Of a DNA stretch of 64,000 nucleotides, positions 24,400-36,974 are shown in pieces. Numbering within the stretch: the first letter of the stretch is position 1; the number at the start of each line of letters is the position of its first letter. Position numbers and translations under genes: made by a program. The stretch lies in assembly GCA_010909165.1 (NCBI GenBank), contig MU008164.1, positions 496,001-560,000 on the forward strand, in the 5' to 3' direction. This stretch comes from Anthoceros angustus. Lineage: Eukaryota; Streptophyta; Anthocerotopsida; Anthocerotales; Anthocerotaceae. The notes beneath the pieces were generated by a model, which did no database searches, had not been told where the DNA came from, and was given only the letters and a program-made list of their open reading frames with translations.

Positions 24400-24970
24400 G
24401 ATGAGTCATGAACCTCCATCATATCCATTCTATATCGTCCCATTCATCTTCTCTCATTCCATCCTCATGCATACTCATCTTCATCCTCATCCGCATACCC
24501 ATCTTCATCCTCATTTTCATTTTCATTTCCTTCATCTTTATTTTCATTGTCATCCTCATTTTCATTTTCATTTTCACGGTCGTTCTCATTTTCCTTCTCC
24601 TCCTCATCTTCATTTACATTTTCATTTTCATCCTCATCTTCTTGCTTGTCCTCGTCTTCATTTTCCTTTGCATTTTCATCGTTATCTTTCAGCTTCTCGC
24701 ATCTTCATCCGACTCAACTCCTCCGATTGTAAGCCTAGCAAGATCTTCACAACACACATTTATGTAGAAAATAATATCTTCTACCTCCATCGAATCTATT
24801 GGATATTCCACCTCCATCACATCCACCGGGATTCCACCCCTATCATATCCATTGAGAATTGGAGCTCCATCATATCCACTAACCAAATGAGTCTTGAACC
24901 TCCATCATATCCGCAATATGTCGCCCCATTTTGCTATGGGCAAGCTGAGCTCCCAAGTGTGAACTTTTAG
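24400..24970. repeat. CAT/TTTTCATT low-complexity block, unit 1
   Basis: A block dominated by tcatcctcat and tttcattttcat. It reads as His/Phe/Ser/Pro-rich sequence on the + strand and Asp/Glu/Asn-rich sequence on the minus strand. It recurs in every unit, near 28850-29300, 32300-32760, 35740-36240, 39185-39670, 42635-43125 and 47600-48085. It contains few CAG/CTG triplets and is nearly invariant between units. Confidence 0.9.
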
Positions 24971-25634
24971 TGCGAGACCTCATCCTCATCCTCAATTTTA
25001 TTTTCATTCTCATCTTCATCGGGCTCCTCATCCTCATCTTTCGCTTCAAATCTTAATTCGACTCATCCTCAAATTCTTCATAATGATGATGGTAAGAAAA
25101 ATGTTGAGGTACTTGATCTTATACCAACTATGGACTCTAGGCTTACAAGAAAAGAAGAAGAAAGTGTTGGGACACAATCGATCCCTTTGGGCTATGGGCT
25201 TCTGGATGTAGGAGGAAGCACTTGTCAAATTGAGCGATTGGTGTGTCCAGTGAGACACTTTTGGATAATTCCATTTTGAGCATACATATATATACAATCA
25301 GATATGGTTTGGTCCTTGGACTTTGGTTTCAAGTTTAAAGACTACGAAAATCAACATTGCATGAATTCAGCAAAGCCAAAGACCAAGGACCAAAAGTTAG
25401 TGTTGTTCCTAAAGTTGCATGAAGCAAAGCCAAAGAGCAAGGACCAAAAGTTGTTCCATAAGTTGAATGATCGAAGCAAACCCAAAGACCAAGGACCAAA
25501 ACTGTTTCTAAAGTTGCATAGAGCAAAGCCAAAGACCAAGGACTCAAAGCTACCGCTAAAGTTACACGAAGCAAACCCAAACACCAAAACCAAAAGCTCC
25601 TCCAAAATTTCACAAATGAAGATTAGTATCAATT

Positions 25635-26490
25635 GTTACAAGGTTCTAGCTTTTTACGGTGAAGGTGGATGGTCAAGGCGAGAAGGGTGTCATGTTGGAC
25701 GGCAAAGAATCCTGGTTGTTCACATACCCCAAGATCATGAGTAGGGCAGCTCTTGGATGGCATGCTTGTAGCTAGTGGGGCCTCGGGTTTGTAACTCTGT
25801 TGTATTTGTCTTTGGAGGTTTTGTTCAATGTATAATACTATTTTCTACAACATTCACTATGGACGCCTCTCGCAGCGAGGAAGTCAACATACATGCACTA
25901 ATGTTCCACGACTCGAGTTTATGGATTTGGCGGTTTCGGGGTTTATTTAAACACGTGCAACGATTGAACGCATCCAACAATGACTCCGACTCCATGGAAG
26001 GCTTGTTGCTTATAGTCTCAAATTGTCTTGGATCTTAATCACGCAATTTGGAGGAGACTCGGGCCTTCACTTGGTTTGCGAGTTGAGGTACATGAATGTG
26101 TCCAACAACGATCGAAGTCGGGGCACATCCGTCGGTCTGTCATTTACGAGCAGCCAAGCTGTTGCTAACAATTGAACTTTGCGGTGCTCTTCTTCCGTCC
26201 CGTAATTATGGCGAATGGGGCGGAATCCAACTGCTTCGTGTGGATGAGATGATCATCCCGATCGGTCTGTTGGTATTTACGGTCGAGTTGTTACTATCCA
26301 TTCTGCGATATGGAGAGAGCACTCAAACACAAGCAAAATCAAGAGTTACGGAAATGGAGAGCACTTGTCACCCACATCTCTTCGCAAACTTCGTCCACCT
26401 ACGCCTAACTTTACACACACCTCGAGATTGGGTGGGCGGCTTTGGCACCAAAAGGCAACGATGGCACAGGTGGCAATCAAAAGAGCAAGG
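25635..26490 (+). pseudogene. Extra partial unit: ATM fragment plus truncated receptor kinase
   Basis: 25635-25915 matches ATM intron 14 to exon 16. 25915-26470 matches the last-LRR, membrane and glycine-loop region of the receptor kinase. At 26472-26492 the kinase (ggcaatcaaaag) runs straight into the Lys-rich minisatellite (agagcaaggacc). This creates an extra 1.04-kb step in the array. The two parent sequences share aaagNagcaag at the joint. Confidence 0.85.
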
Positions 26491-26679
26491 ACCAAAAGTT
26501 GTTCCATAAGTTGAATGATCAAGCAAACCCAAAGACCAAGGACCAAAACCTGTTTCTAAAGTTGCATAGAGCAAAGCCAAAGACCAAGGACTCAAAGCTC
26601 GCTAAAGTTACACGAAGCAAACCCAAACACCAAAACCAAAAGCTCCTCCAAAATTTCACAAATGAAGATTAGTATCAAT

Positions 26680-27951
26680 TGTTACAAGGTTCTAGCTTTT
26701 TACGGTGAAGGTGGATGGTCAAGGAGAAGGGTGTCATGTTGACGGTTGCAGCAATCACAGTTGTTCACATACCCCAAGATCATGAGTAGGGCACTCTTGG
26801 ATGGCATGCTTGTAGCTAGTGGGGCCTCGGGTTTGTAACTCTGTTGTATTTGTCTTTGGAGGTTTTGTTCAATGTATAATACTATTTTCTACAACATTCA
26901 CTATGGACGCCTCTACGAGGAAGTCAACATACATGCACTAATGTTCCACTCGAGTTTATGGATTTGGCGGTTTGGGGTTTATTTAAACACGCAACGATTG
27001 AGCGCATCCAACAAATCGGCGACTCCATGGAAGGCTTGCTTGCTTATAGTCTCAAATTGTCTTGGATCTTAATCACAATTTGGAGGAGACTCGGGCGCTT
27101 CACTTGGTTTGCGAGTTGAGGTACATGAATGTGTCCAACAACGATCGAAGTCGGGGCACATCCGTCGTCTGTCATTTACGAGCAGCCAAGCTGTTTGCTA
27201 ACAATTGAACTTTGCGGTGCTCTTCTTCCGTCCTGTAATTATGGCGAATGGGGGCGGAATCCAATCTTTCGTGTGGATGAGATGATCATCCCGATCGGTC
27301 TGGTATTTACGGAGTTGTTACTATCCATTGCGATATGGGAGAGCACTCCAAACACAAGCAAAATCAAGCGAGTTCGAAATGGAGAGCACTTGTCACCCAT
27401 CTCTCTTCGCAAACTTCGTCCGACCCATTAACTTTACACACACCTCGGAGATTGGGTGGGCGGCTTTGGCACCACATGCAACGATGGCACGGTGGCAATC
27501 AAAAGGAGCAAGCGTGAGGGCTCACTGTAGATAAGCTGCCGTTCTTAATGACGTGAGAATTTTATCGCAAGTCAATCGTAAAGCTAGTCAAGCTGTTAGG
27601 TTGTTGCTTGGAGAAGAAAGTTGCTCTCCTTGTCTTGAGTTATGTTCCCAAGGGCACCTTACATAAGGGAAAAGGGAGGATGCCAGGCTCACTTGGAGAC
27701 AACGGCCGCCCAGGATTGCTCTTCAAACCTTTGAGGCTTTAGAGTATCTACATTTAGCAGCCCAACGTAGATCTATGTTTCATAGAGATGTTAAGTCTTC
27801 AAATTTAAACATTCTTCTAGACCACTACCTAAATGCTAAGGTGGCTCATTTTAGCATTTCAAAGCTGAGCCCAATGGGCGCTAGTCATGCATCCCTTGTA
27901 ATCGGGGCACCTTGGCGGATTACCTTGATCCAGTATTATACAAGCTTATAG
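26680..27951 (+). pseudogene. ATM-receptor kinase chimera, unit 2
   Basis: ATM-derived sequence (26680-26950: ggtgaaggtggatggtcaag, gttttgttcaatg, ttctacaacattcactatgg) is joined to gagtttatggatttggcggt of the receptor kinase. The kinase continues to tacaagcttatag at 27951. Frames are broken at several CAG/CTG positions. The altered DFG (HFS) is retained. Confidence 0.88.
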
Positions 27952-28229
27952 TTCCCGGCCAAAGTGATTGATATCTAAAGCTTTAGTGAATGCGGTGTTA
28001 TTGGAACTTATTTCAGCTAGTTAACTCTCCTGATATCTTTTGAAGACATATGATGAGGCAACGTTGGTGGAATTGGCGTTCTTTGAAGAACAAGAGGATT
28101 GGAAACTTTCTGTGAAGAACAAGAGGATTGGGAACCTTCACGATCCTGGCCCTAATAGAAACTTTGAATTCGCTCTTTGGCATTGAAATCAAGAGACCGA
28201 CTATCTATTAAGCGGTATGAAAGAGATGA

Positions 28230-28264
<35 letters not shown>

Positions 28265-30077
28265 TTTCAAATATTTGTTTTGATCACTTGAGCATCTCCC
28301 AATCACAAATATATGGTGATGTTAAGTGCACCATCTCTTTGCAAAGTTCTCGATCTTCTAAAGATGAGACTGATCTAGAGGGTAGTCACATGAATGATAG
28401 AGCTTGAAATGGACTTGTCTTTTGAAGACTTGTGTTTTCTATTAACTTTGAAACCCACTTGCTAGTCTTCATAGAAAAATGCCAACTTGAAGACTAATTG
28501 CAGCCAGCCAATTAATTTACCCTATCTCAGACGTATAATCATGAGTAGAAAAATTATTATTTTCTAAGAAAATGAATCAACCTTCTTCTTTGTAAAACAA
28601 CAAAGAAATATATATTCATAGTAAACTTTGATATGATCAAAGCACAGCCCTAATCGTAAAAGTACCCAATCGAATAACTCACATACTTTTGTTCCTTACT
28701 TTTAATTGGTTTAGTTTCTTTGATAGTAATCCCAACAATGTTTATTCTTGCATTCGATGTATTGATATTCCACCCCATCATGTCCCCGATAATTCCACCT
28801 CCATAATGTCCACCAATAATTCCACCTCCATCATATCCATCGACTTAGATGAGTCATGAACTCCATCATATCCATTCTATATCGTCCCATTCATCTTCTC
28901 TCATTCCATCCTCATGCATACTCATCTTCATCCTCATCCGCATACCCATCTTCATCCTCATTTTCATTTTCATTTCCTTCATCTTTATTTTCATTGTCAT
29001 CCTCATTTTCATTTTCATTTTCACGGTCGTTCTCATTTTCCTTCTCCTCCTCATCTTCATTTACATTTTCATTTTCATCCTCATCTTCTTGCTTGTCCTC
29101 GTCTTCATTTTCCTTTGCATTTTCATCGTTATCTTCAGCTTCTCCGCATCTTCATCCGACTCAACTCCTCCGATTGTAAGCCTAGCAAGATCTTCACAAC
29201 ACACATTTATGTAGAAAATAATATCTTCTACCTCCATCAATCTATTGGATATTCCACCTCCATCACATCCACCGGGATTCCACCCTATCATATCCATTGA
29301 GAATTGAGCTCCATCATATCCACTAACTTAAATGAGTCTTGAACCTCCATCATATCCATAATATGTCGCCCATTTTGCTATGGGCAACCGAGCTCCCAAG
29401 TGTGAACTTTTAGTGCGAGACCTCATCCTCATCCTCAATTTTATTTTCATTCTCATCTTCATCGGGCTCCTCATCCTCATCTTTCGCTTCCGAAATCTTA
29501 ATTCGACTCATCCTCAAATTCTTCATAATGATGATGGTAAGAAAAATGTTGAGGTACTTGATCTTATACCAACTATGGACTCTAGGCTTACAAGAAAAGA
29601 AGAAGAAAGTGTTGGGACACAATCGATCCCTTTGGGCTATGGGCTTCTTGGATGTAGGAGGAAGCACTTGTCAAATTGAAGTTGGTGTGTCCAGTAGACA
29701 CTTTTGGATAATTCCATTTTGAGCATACATATATATACAATCAGATATGGTTTGGTCCTTGGACTTTGGTTTCAAGTTTAAAGACTACGAAAATCAACGA
29801 TTGCATGAATTCAGCAAAGCCAAAGACCAAGGACCAAAAGTTAGTGTTGTTCCTAAAGTTGCATGAAGCAAAGCCAAAGAGCAAGGACCAAAAGTTGTTC
29901 CATAAGTTGAATGATCAAGCAAACCCAAAGACCAAGGACCAAAACCTGCTTCTAAAGTTGCATAGAGCAAAGCCAAAGACCAAGGACTCAAAGCTACCGC
30001 TAAAGTTACACGAAGCAAACCCAAACACCAAAACCAAAAGCTCCTCCAAAATTTCACAAATGAAGATTAGTATCAAT

Positions 30078-31397
30078 TGTTACAAGGTTCTAGCTTTTTA
30101 CTGTGAAGGTGGATGGTCAAGACGAGAAGGGTGTCATGTTGGACGGTTTGCAGCAATCCACAGTTGTTCACATACCCCAAGATATCGTGAGTAGGGCAGC
30201 TCTTGGATGGCATGCTTGTAGCTAGTGGGGCCTCGTGTTTGTAACTCTGTTGTATTTGTCTTTGGAGGTTTTGTTCAATGTATAATACTATTTTCTACAA
30301 CATTCACTATGGACGCCTCTCGCAGAGGAAGTCAACATACATGCACTAATGTTCCCGACTCGAGTTTATGGATTTGGCGGTTTCGGGTTTATTTAAACAC
30401 GCAACGATTGAACGCATCCAACAGACTCGGCGACTCCATGGAAGGCTTGCTTATAGTCTCAAATTGTCTTGGATCTTAATCACAAAGAATTTGGAGGGGA
30501 GACTCGAGCGACTTCACTTGGTTTGCGAGTTGAGGTACATGAATGTGTCCAACAACGATCAGAAGTCAGGGCACATCCCGTCGGGTCTGTCATTTCTGAA
30601 CGATCCAAGCCTATTTGCTAACAATTCTGAACTTCGCGGTGCTCTTCTTCCGTCCTGTAATTATGGCGAATGGGGCGCGGAATCCAATCTGTTTCGTGTG
30701 GATGAGATGATCATCCTGATCAGTGCGCTGGTATTTACGGTCAGGAGTTGTTACTATCCATTCTACGATATGGGAGAGAGCACTCCAAACACAAGCAAAA
30801 TCAAACAGAGTTCTGGAAATGGAGAGCACTTGTCACCCACATCTCTCTTCGCAAACTTCGTCCAGCCAGCCTAACTTTACACACACCTCGAGATTGGAGG
30901 CGGCTTTGGCACTGCATCGAAGGCAACGATGGCACGTGGCAATCAAAAGGAGCAAGCGTGAGGGCTCACCTATAGATAAGCTGCCGTTTCTTAATGACGT
31001 GAGAATTTTATCGCAAGTCAATCGTAGCCTAGTCAAGTCATTAGGTTGTTGCTTGGAGAAGAAAGTTGCTCTCCTTGTCTTCGAGTTATGTTCCCAAGGG
31101 CACCTTACATAAGGGAAAAGGAGGGATGCACCAGCTCACTTGGAGACAACGGCCTACAGTTGCTCTTCAAACCTTTGAGGCTTTAGAGTATCTACATTTA
31201 GCAGCCCAACGAGATCTATGTTTCATAGAGATGTTAAGTCTTTAAATTTAAACATTCTTCTAGACCACTACCTAAATGCTAAGGTGGCTCATTTTAGCAT
31301 TTCAAAGCTGGGCCCAATGGGCGCTAGTCATGCATCCCTTGTAATCGGGGCACCTTGGCCGGATTACCTTGATCCCGAGTATTATACAAGCTTATAG
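30078..31397 (+). pseudogene. ATM-receptor kinase chimera, unit 3
   Basis: The ATM part (30078-30360) keeps VKVDGQD-like exon 15, shortened intron 15 and the [13 protein letters not shown] part of exon 16. The receptor part keeps an unusually long frame at 30368-30874 with LRYMNVSNN, SGHIPSGLSFLNDPSLFANNS and GALLPSCNYGEW. This is a final LRR followed by the Cys-containing cap, then a membrane region. Kinase sequence follows to 31397. Confidence 0.88.
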
Positions 31398-33535
31398 TTC
31401 ACAGGCCAAAGTGATTGATATCTAAAGCTTTAGTGAATGCAGTGTTATTGGAACTTATTTCAGCTAGTTAACTCTCCTGATATCTTTTGAAGACATATGA
31501 TGAGGCAACGTTGGTGGAATTGGCGTTCTTTGTGAAGAACAAGAGGATTGGAAACTTTCTCTGTGAAGAACAAGAGGATTGGGAACCTTTAAATCGATCT
31601 GTCCTAATAGAAACTTTGAATTCCGCTCTTTGGCATTGAAATCAAGAGACCGACTATCTATTAAGCGGTATGAAAGAGATGAATCGTTATATATATATAT
31701 ATATATATATGCTTTCAAATATTTGTTTTGATCACTTGAGCATCTCCCAATCACAAATATATGGTGATGTTAAGTGCACCATCTCTTTGCAAAGTTCTCG
31801 ATCTTCTAAAGATGAGACAGATCTAGAGGGTAGTCACATGAATGATAGAGCTTCAGAAATGGACTTGTCTTTTGAAGACTTGTGTTTTCTATTAACTTTG
31901 AAACCCACTTCGTTAGTCTTCATAGAAAATATGCCAACTTGAAGACTGATTGCAGCCAGCCAATTAATTTACCCTATCTACTGTACAGTATAATCATGAG
32001 TAGAAAAAATTATTATTTTCTAAGAAAATGAATCAACCTTCTTCTTTGTAAAACAACAAAGAAATATATATTCATAGTAAACTTTGATATGATCAAAGCA
32101 CAGCCCTAATCGTAAAAGTACCCAATCGGAATAACTCACATACTTTTGTTCCTTACTTTTAATTGGTTTAGTTTCTTTGATAGTAATCCCAACAATGTTT
32201 ATTCTTGCATTCGATGTATTGGATATTCCACCCCATCATGTCCCCGATAATTCCACCTCCATAATGTCCACCAATAATTCCACCTCCATCATATCCATCG
32301 ACTTAGATGAGTCATGAACCTCCATCATATCCATTCTATATCGTCCCATTCATCTTCTCTCATTCCATCCTCATCCGCATACCCATCTTCATCCTCATCC
32401 GCATACCCATCTTCATCCTCATTTTCATTTTCATTTCCTTCATCTTTATTTTCATTGTCATCCTCATTTTCATTTTCATTTTCACGGTCGTTCTCATTTT
32501 CCTTCTCCTCCTCATCTTCATTTACATTTTCATTTTCATCCTCATCTTCTTGCTTGTCCTCGCCTTCATTTTCCTTTGCATTTTCATCGTTATCTTTCAG
32601 CTTCTCCGCATCTTCATCCGACTCAACTCCTCGATTGTAAGCCTAGCAAGATCTTCACAACACACATTTATGTAGAAAATAATATCTTCTACCTCCATCG
32701 AATCTATTGGATATTCCACCTCCATCACATCCAGGGATTCCACCCCTATCATATCCATTGAGAATTGGAGCTCCATCATATCCACTAACTTAAATGAGTC
32801 TTGAACCTCCATCATATCCGCAATATGTCGCCCATTTTGCTATGGGCAAGTGAGCTCCCAAGTGTGAACTTTTAGTGCGAGACCTCATCCTCATCCTCAA
32901 TTTTATTTTCATTCTCATCTTCATCGGGCTCCTCATCCTCATCTTTCGCTTCCAAATCTTAATTCACTCATCCTCAAATTCTTCATAATGATGATGGTAA
33001 GAAAAATGTTGAGGTACTTGATCTTATACCAACTATGGACTCTAGGCTTACAAGAAAAGAAGAAGAAAGTGTTGGGACACAATCGATCCCTTTGGGCTAT
33101 GGGCTTCGGATGTAGGAGGAAGCACTTGTCAAATTGAATTGGTGTGTCCAGACACTTTTGGATAATTCCATTTTGAGCATACATATATATACAATCAGAT
33201 ATGGTTTGGTCCTTGGACTTTGGTTTCAAGTTTAAAGACTACGAAAATCAACGATCGCTGCATGAATTCAGCAAAGCCAAAGACCAAGGACCAAAAGTTA
33301 GTGTTGTTCCTAAAGTTGCATGAAGCAAAGCCAAAGAGCAAGGACCAAAAGTTGTTCCATAAGTTGAATGATCAAGCAAACCCAAAGACCAAGGACCAAA
33401 ACTGTTTCTAAAGTTGCATAGAGCAAAGCCAAAGACCAAGGACTCAAAGCTACGCTAAAGTTACACGAAGCAAACCCAAACACCAAAACCAAAAGCTCCT
33501 CCAAAATTTCACAAATGAAGATTAGTATCAATTGT

Positions 33536-34832
33536 TACAAGGTTCTAGCTTTTTACGGTGAAGGTGGATGGTCAAGACGAGAAGGGTGTCATGTTACTTT
33601 GCAGCAATCACAGTTGTTCACATACCCCAAGATCGTGAGTAGGCGACTCTTGGATGGCATGCTTGTAGCTAGTGGGGCCTCGGGTTTGTAACTCTGTTGT
33701 ATTTGTCTTTGGAGGTTTTGTTCAATGTATAATACTATTTTCTACAACATTCACTATGGACGCCTCAATGAGGAAGTCAACATACATGCACTAATGTTCT
33801 CGACTCGAGTTTATGGATTTGGCGGTTTGGGGTTTATTTAAACACGCAACGATTGAACGCATCCAACAACAGACTCGGCGACTCCATGGAAGGCTTGCTT
33901 GCTTATAGTCTCAAATTGTCTTGGATCTTAATCACGCAATTTGGAGGAGACCAGCTTCACTTGGTTTGCACGAGTTGAGGTACATGAATGTGTCCAACAA
34001 CGATCAAGTCGGGGCACATCCCGTCGGGTCATCATTTCGAACGAGCCAAGCCTCGCTTTGCTAACAATTCAACTTTGCGGTGCTCTTCTTCCGTCCTGTA
34101 ATTATGGCGAATGGGGCGGAATCCAACTGCTTTCGTGTGGATGAGATGATCATCCCGATCGCTAGTATTACTATGAGTTGTTACTATCCATTCTGCGATA
34201 TGGGAGAGAGCACTCCAAACACAAGCAAAATCAAACAGAGTTCTGGAAATGGAGAGCACTTGTCACCCACATCTCTCTTCGCAAACTTCGTCCAGCCACA
34301 GCTAACTTTACACACACCTCAGAGATTGGAGTGGGCGGCTTTGGCACCCTGTACGGAAGGCAACGATGGCACAGCGGTGGCAATCAAAAGGAGCAAGCGT
34401 GAGGGCTTACCTGTAGATAAGCCGTTTCTTAATGACGTGAGAATTTTATCGCAAGTCAATCGTAGCTAGTCAAGCTGTTAGGTTGTTGCTTGAGAAGAAA
34501 GTTGCTCTCCTTGTCTTGAGTTATGTTCCCAAGGGCACCTTACATAAGGAAAAGGGAGGGATGCGGTCCAGCTCACTTGGAGACAACGGCCCTACGGATT
34601 GCTCTTCAAACCTTTGAGGCTTTAGAGTATCTACATTTAGCAGCCCAACGTAGATCTATGTTTCATAGAGATGTTAAGTCTTCAAATTTAAACATTCTTC
34701 TAGACCACTACCTAAATGCTAAGGTGGCTCATTTTAGCATTTCTTTGGGCCCAATGGCGCTAGTCATGCATCCCTTGTAATCGGGGCACCTTGGCGGATT
34801 ACCTTGATCCCGAGTATTATACAAGCTTATAG
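33536..34832 (+). pseudogene. ATM-receptor kinase chimera, unit 4
   Basis: Same order as unit 3. Near 34320-34385 this copy keeps the glycine-rich loop and ATP-lysine region best: ggcggctttggcaccctgta, then ggcacagcggtggcaatcaa, encoding GGFGTLY and GTAVAIKRSK. Other copies have lost one or both of the ctg and cag triplets here. The kinase end is at 34832. Confidence 0.88.
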
Positions 34833-35119
34833 TTCCTGTGCCAAAGTGATTGATATCTAAAGCTTTAGTGAATGCGTTATTGGAACTTATTTCAGCTAGT
34901 TAACTCTCCCGTGATATCTTTTGAAGACATATGATGAGGCAACGTTGGTGGAATTGGCGTTCTTTGTGAAGAACAAGAGGATTGGAAACTTTCTCTGTGA
35001 AGAACAAGAGGATTGGGAACCTTCGTCGATCTGCCCTAATAGAAACTTTGAATTCCGCTCTTTGGCATTGAAATCAAGAGACCGACTATCTATTAAGCGG
35101 TATGAAAGAGATGCAATCG

Positions 35120-35153
<34 letters not shown>

Positions 35154-35806
35154 TTTCAAATATTTGTTTTGATCACTTGAGCATCTCCCAATCACAAATA
35201 TATGGTGATGTTAAGTGCACCATCTCTTTGCAAAGTTCTCGATCTTCTAAAGATGAGAGGATCTAGAGGGTAGTCACATGAATGATAGAGCTTGAAATGG
35301 ACTTGTCTTTTGAAGACTTGTGTTTTCTATTAACTTTGAAACCCACTTCGTTAGTCTTCATAGAAAAATGCCAACTTGAAGACTAATTGCAGCCAGCCAA
35401 TTAATTTACCCTATCTATCGCATAAAGATAATCATGAGTAGAAAAATTATTATTTTCTAAGAAAATGAATCAACCTTCTTCTTTGTAAAACAACAAAGAA
35501 ATATATATTCATAGTAAACTTTGATATGATCAAAGCACAGCCCTAATCGTAAAAGTACCCAATCGGAATAACTCACATACTTTTGTTCCTTACTTTTAAT
35601 TGGTTTAGTTTCTTTGATAGTAATCCCAACAATGTTTATTCTTGCATTCGATGTATTGGATATTCCACCCCATCATGTCCCCGATAATTCCACCTCCATA
35701 ATGTCCACCAATAATTCCACCTCCATCATATCCACGACTTAGATGAGTCATGAACCTCCATCATATCCATTCTATATCGTCCCATTCATCTTCTCTCATT
35801 CCATCC

Positions 35807-36166
35807 TCATGCATACTCATCTTCATCCTCATCCGCATACCCATCTTCATCCTCATTTTCATTTTCATTTCCTTCATCTTTATTTTCATTGTCATCCTCA
35901 TTTTCATTTTCATTTTCATCGTTCTCATTTTCCTTCTCCTCCTCATCTTCATTTACATTTTCATTTTCATCCTCATCTTCTTGCTTGTCCTCGTCTTCAT
36001 TTTCCTTTGCATTTTCATCGTTATCTTTCAGCTTCTCCGCATCTTCATCCGACTCAACTCCTCCGATTGTAAGCCTAGCAAGATCTTCACAACACACATT
36101 TATGTAGAAAATAATATCTTCTACCTCCATCGAATCTATTGGATATTCCACCTCCATCACATCCAC
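35807..36166 (-). CDS. Acidic low-complexity ORF of the macrosatellite (representative, unit 4)
   Basis: The frame starts with MDVMEVEYPIDSMEVEDIIF, passes a non-repetitive stretch (YINVCCEDLARLTIGGVESD) and then becomes Asp/Glu/Asn/Lys-rich to the end. Equivalent minus-strand sequence exists in all units. The most complete downstream reading (DEYAHEDGMREDEWDDIEWI) is seen in unit 6 (42653-42847). Length varies with small indels. It could be an acidic disordered protein captured into the repeat, or simply a translated TTTTCATT microsatellite. The non-repetitive part is the only argument for a real gene. Confidence 0.3.
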   Translation of the reverse strand: MDVMEVEYPIDSMEVEDIIFYINVCCEDLARLTIGGVESDEDAEKLKDNDENAKENEDEDKQEDEDENENVNEDEEEKENENDENENENEDDNENKDEGNENENEDEDGYADEDEDEYA

Positions 36167-36660
36167 CGGGATTCCACCCCTATCATATCCATTGAGAATT
36201 GGAGCTCCATCATATCCACTAACTTAAATGAGTCTTGAACCTCCATCATATCCGCAATATGTCGCCCCATTTTGCTATGGGCAAGCCGAGCTCCCAAGTG
36301 TGAACTTTTAGTGCGAGACCTCATCCTCATCCTCAATTTTATTTTCATTCTCATCTTCATCGGGCTCCTCATCCTCATCTTTCGCTTCCCGAAATCTTAA
36401 TTGACTCATCCTCAAATTCTTCATAATGATGATGGTAAGAAAAATGTTGAGGTACTTGATCTTATACCAACTATGGACTCTAGGCTTACAAGAAAAGAAG
36501 AAGAAAGTGTTGGGACACAATCGATCCCTTTGGGCTATGGGCTTCTGGATGTAGGAGGAAGCACTTGTCAAATTGAATTGGTGTGTCCAGAGACACTTTT
36601 GGATAATTCCATTTTGAGCATACATATATATACAATCAGATATGGTTTGGTCCTTGGACT

Positions 36661-36969
36661 TTGGTTTCAAGTTTAAAGACTACGAAAATCAACGATTGTT
36701 GCATGAATTCAGCAAAGCCAAAGACCAAGGACCAAAAGTTAGTGTTGTTCCTAAAGTTGCATGAAGCAAAGCCAAAGAGCAAGGACCAAAAGTTGTTCCA
36801 TAAGTTGAATGATCAAGCAAACCCAAAGACCAAGGACCAAAACCTGTTTCTAAAGTTGCATAGAGCAAAGCCAAAGACCAAGGACTCAAAGCTACTGCTA
36901 AAGTTACACGAAGCAAACCCAAACACCAAATACCAAAAGCTCCTCCAAAATTTCACAAATGAAGATTAG
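36661..36969 (+). repeat. Lys-rich minisatellite, five 48-54 bp repeats (representative, unit 5)
   Basis: Five imperfect repeats start at gcaaagccaaagaccaagga or gcaaacccaaagacc. In frame they encode a 16-18 residue motif of the form AKPKTKDQKLxLKLHE. The 102-codon frame stays open. The block recurs near 25345, 29790, 33250, 40150, 43595, 44490, 45266 and 48555. It is the site of two of the array's rearrangement joints. Confidence 0.85.
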
Positions 36970-36974
36970 TATCA

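Noticed and set aside
24401-24970. His/Phe-rich + strand frames in the CAT-rich block (and equivalents in each unit)
   Set aside because: Three frames on the + strand are open because the sequence is a low-complexity TTTTCATT repeat. Only the minus strand has a non-repetitive extension worth keeping.
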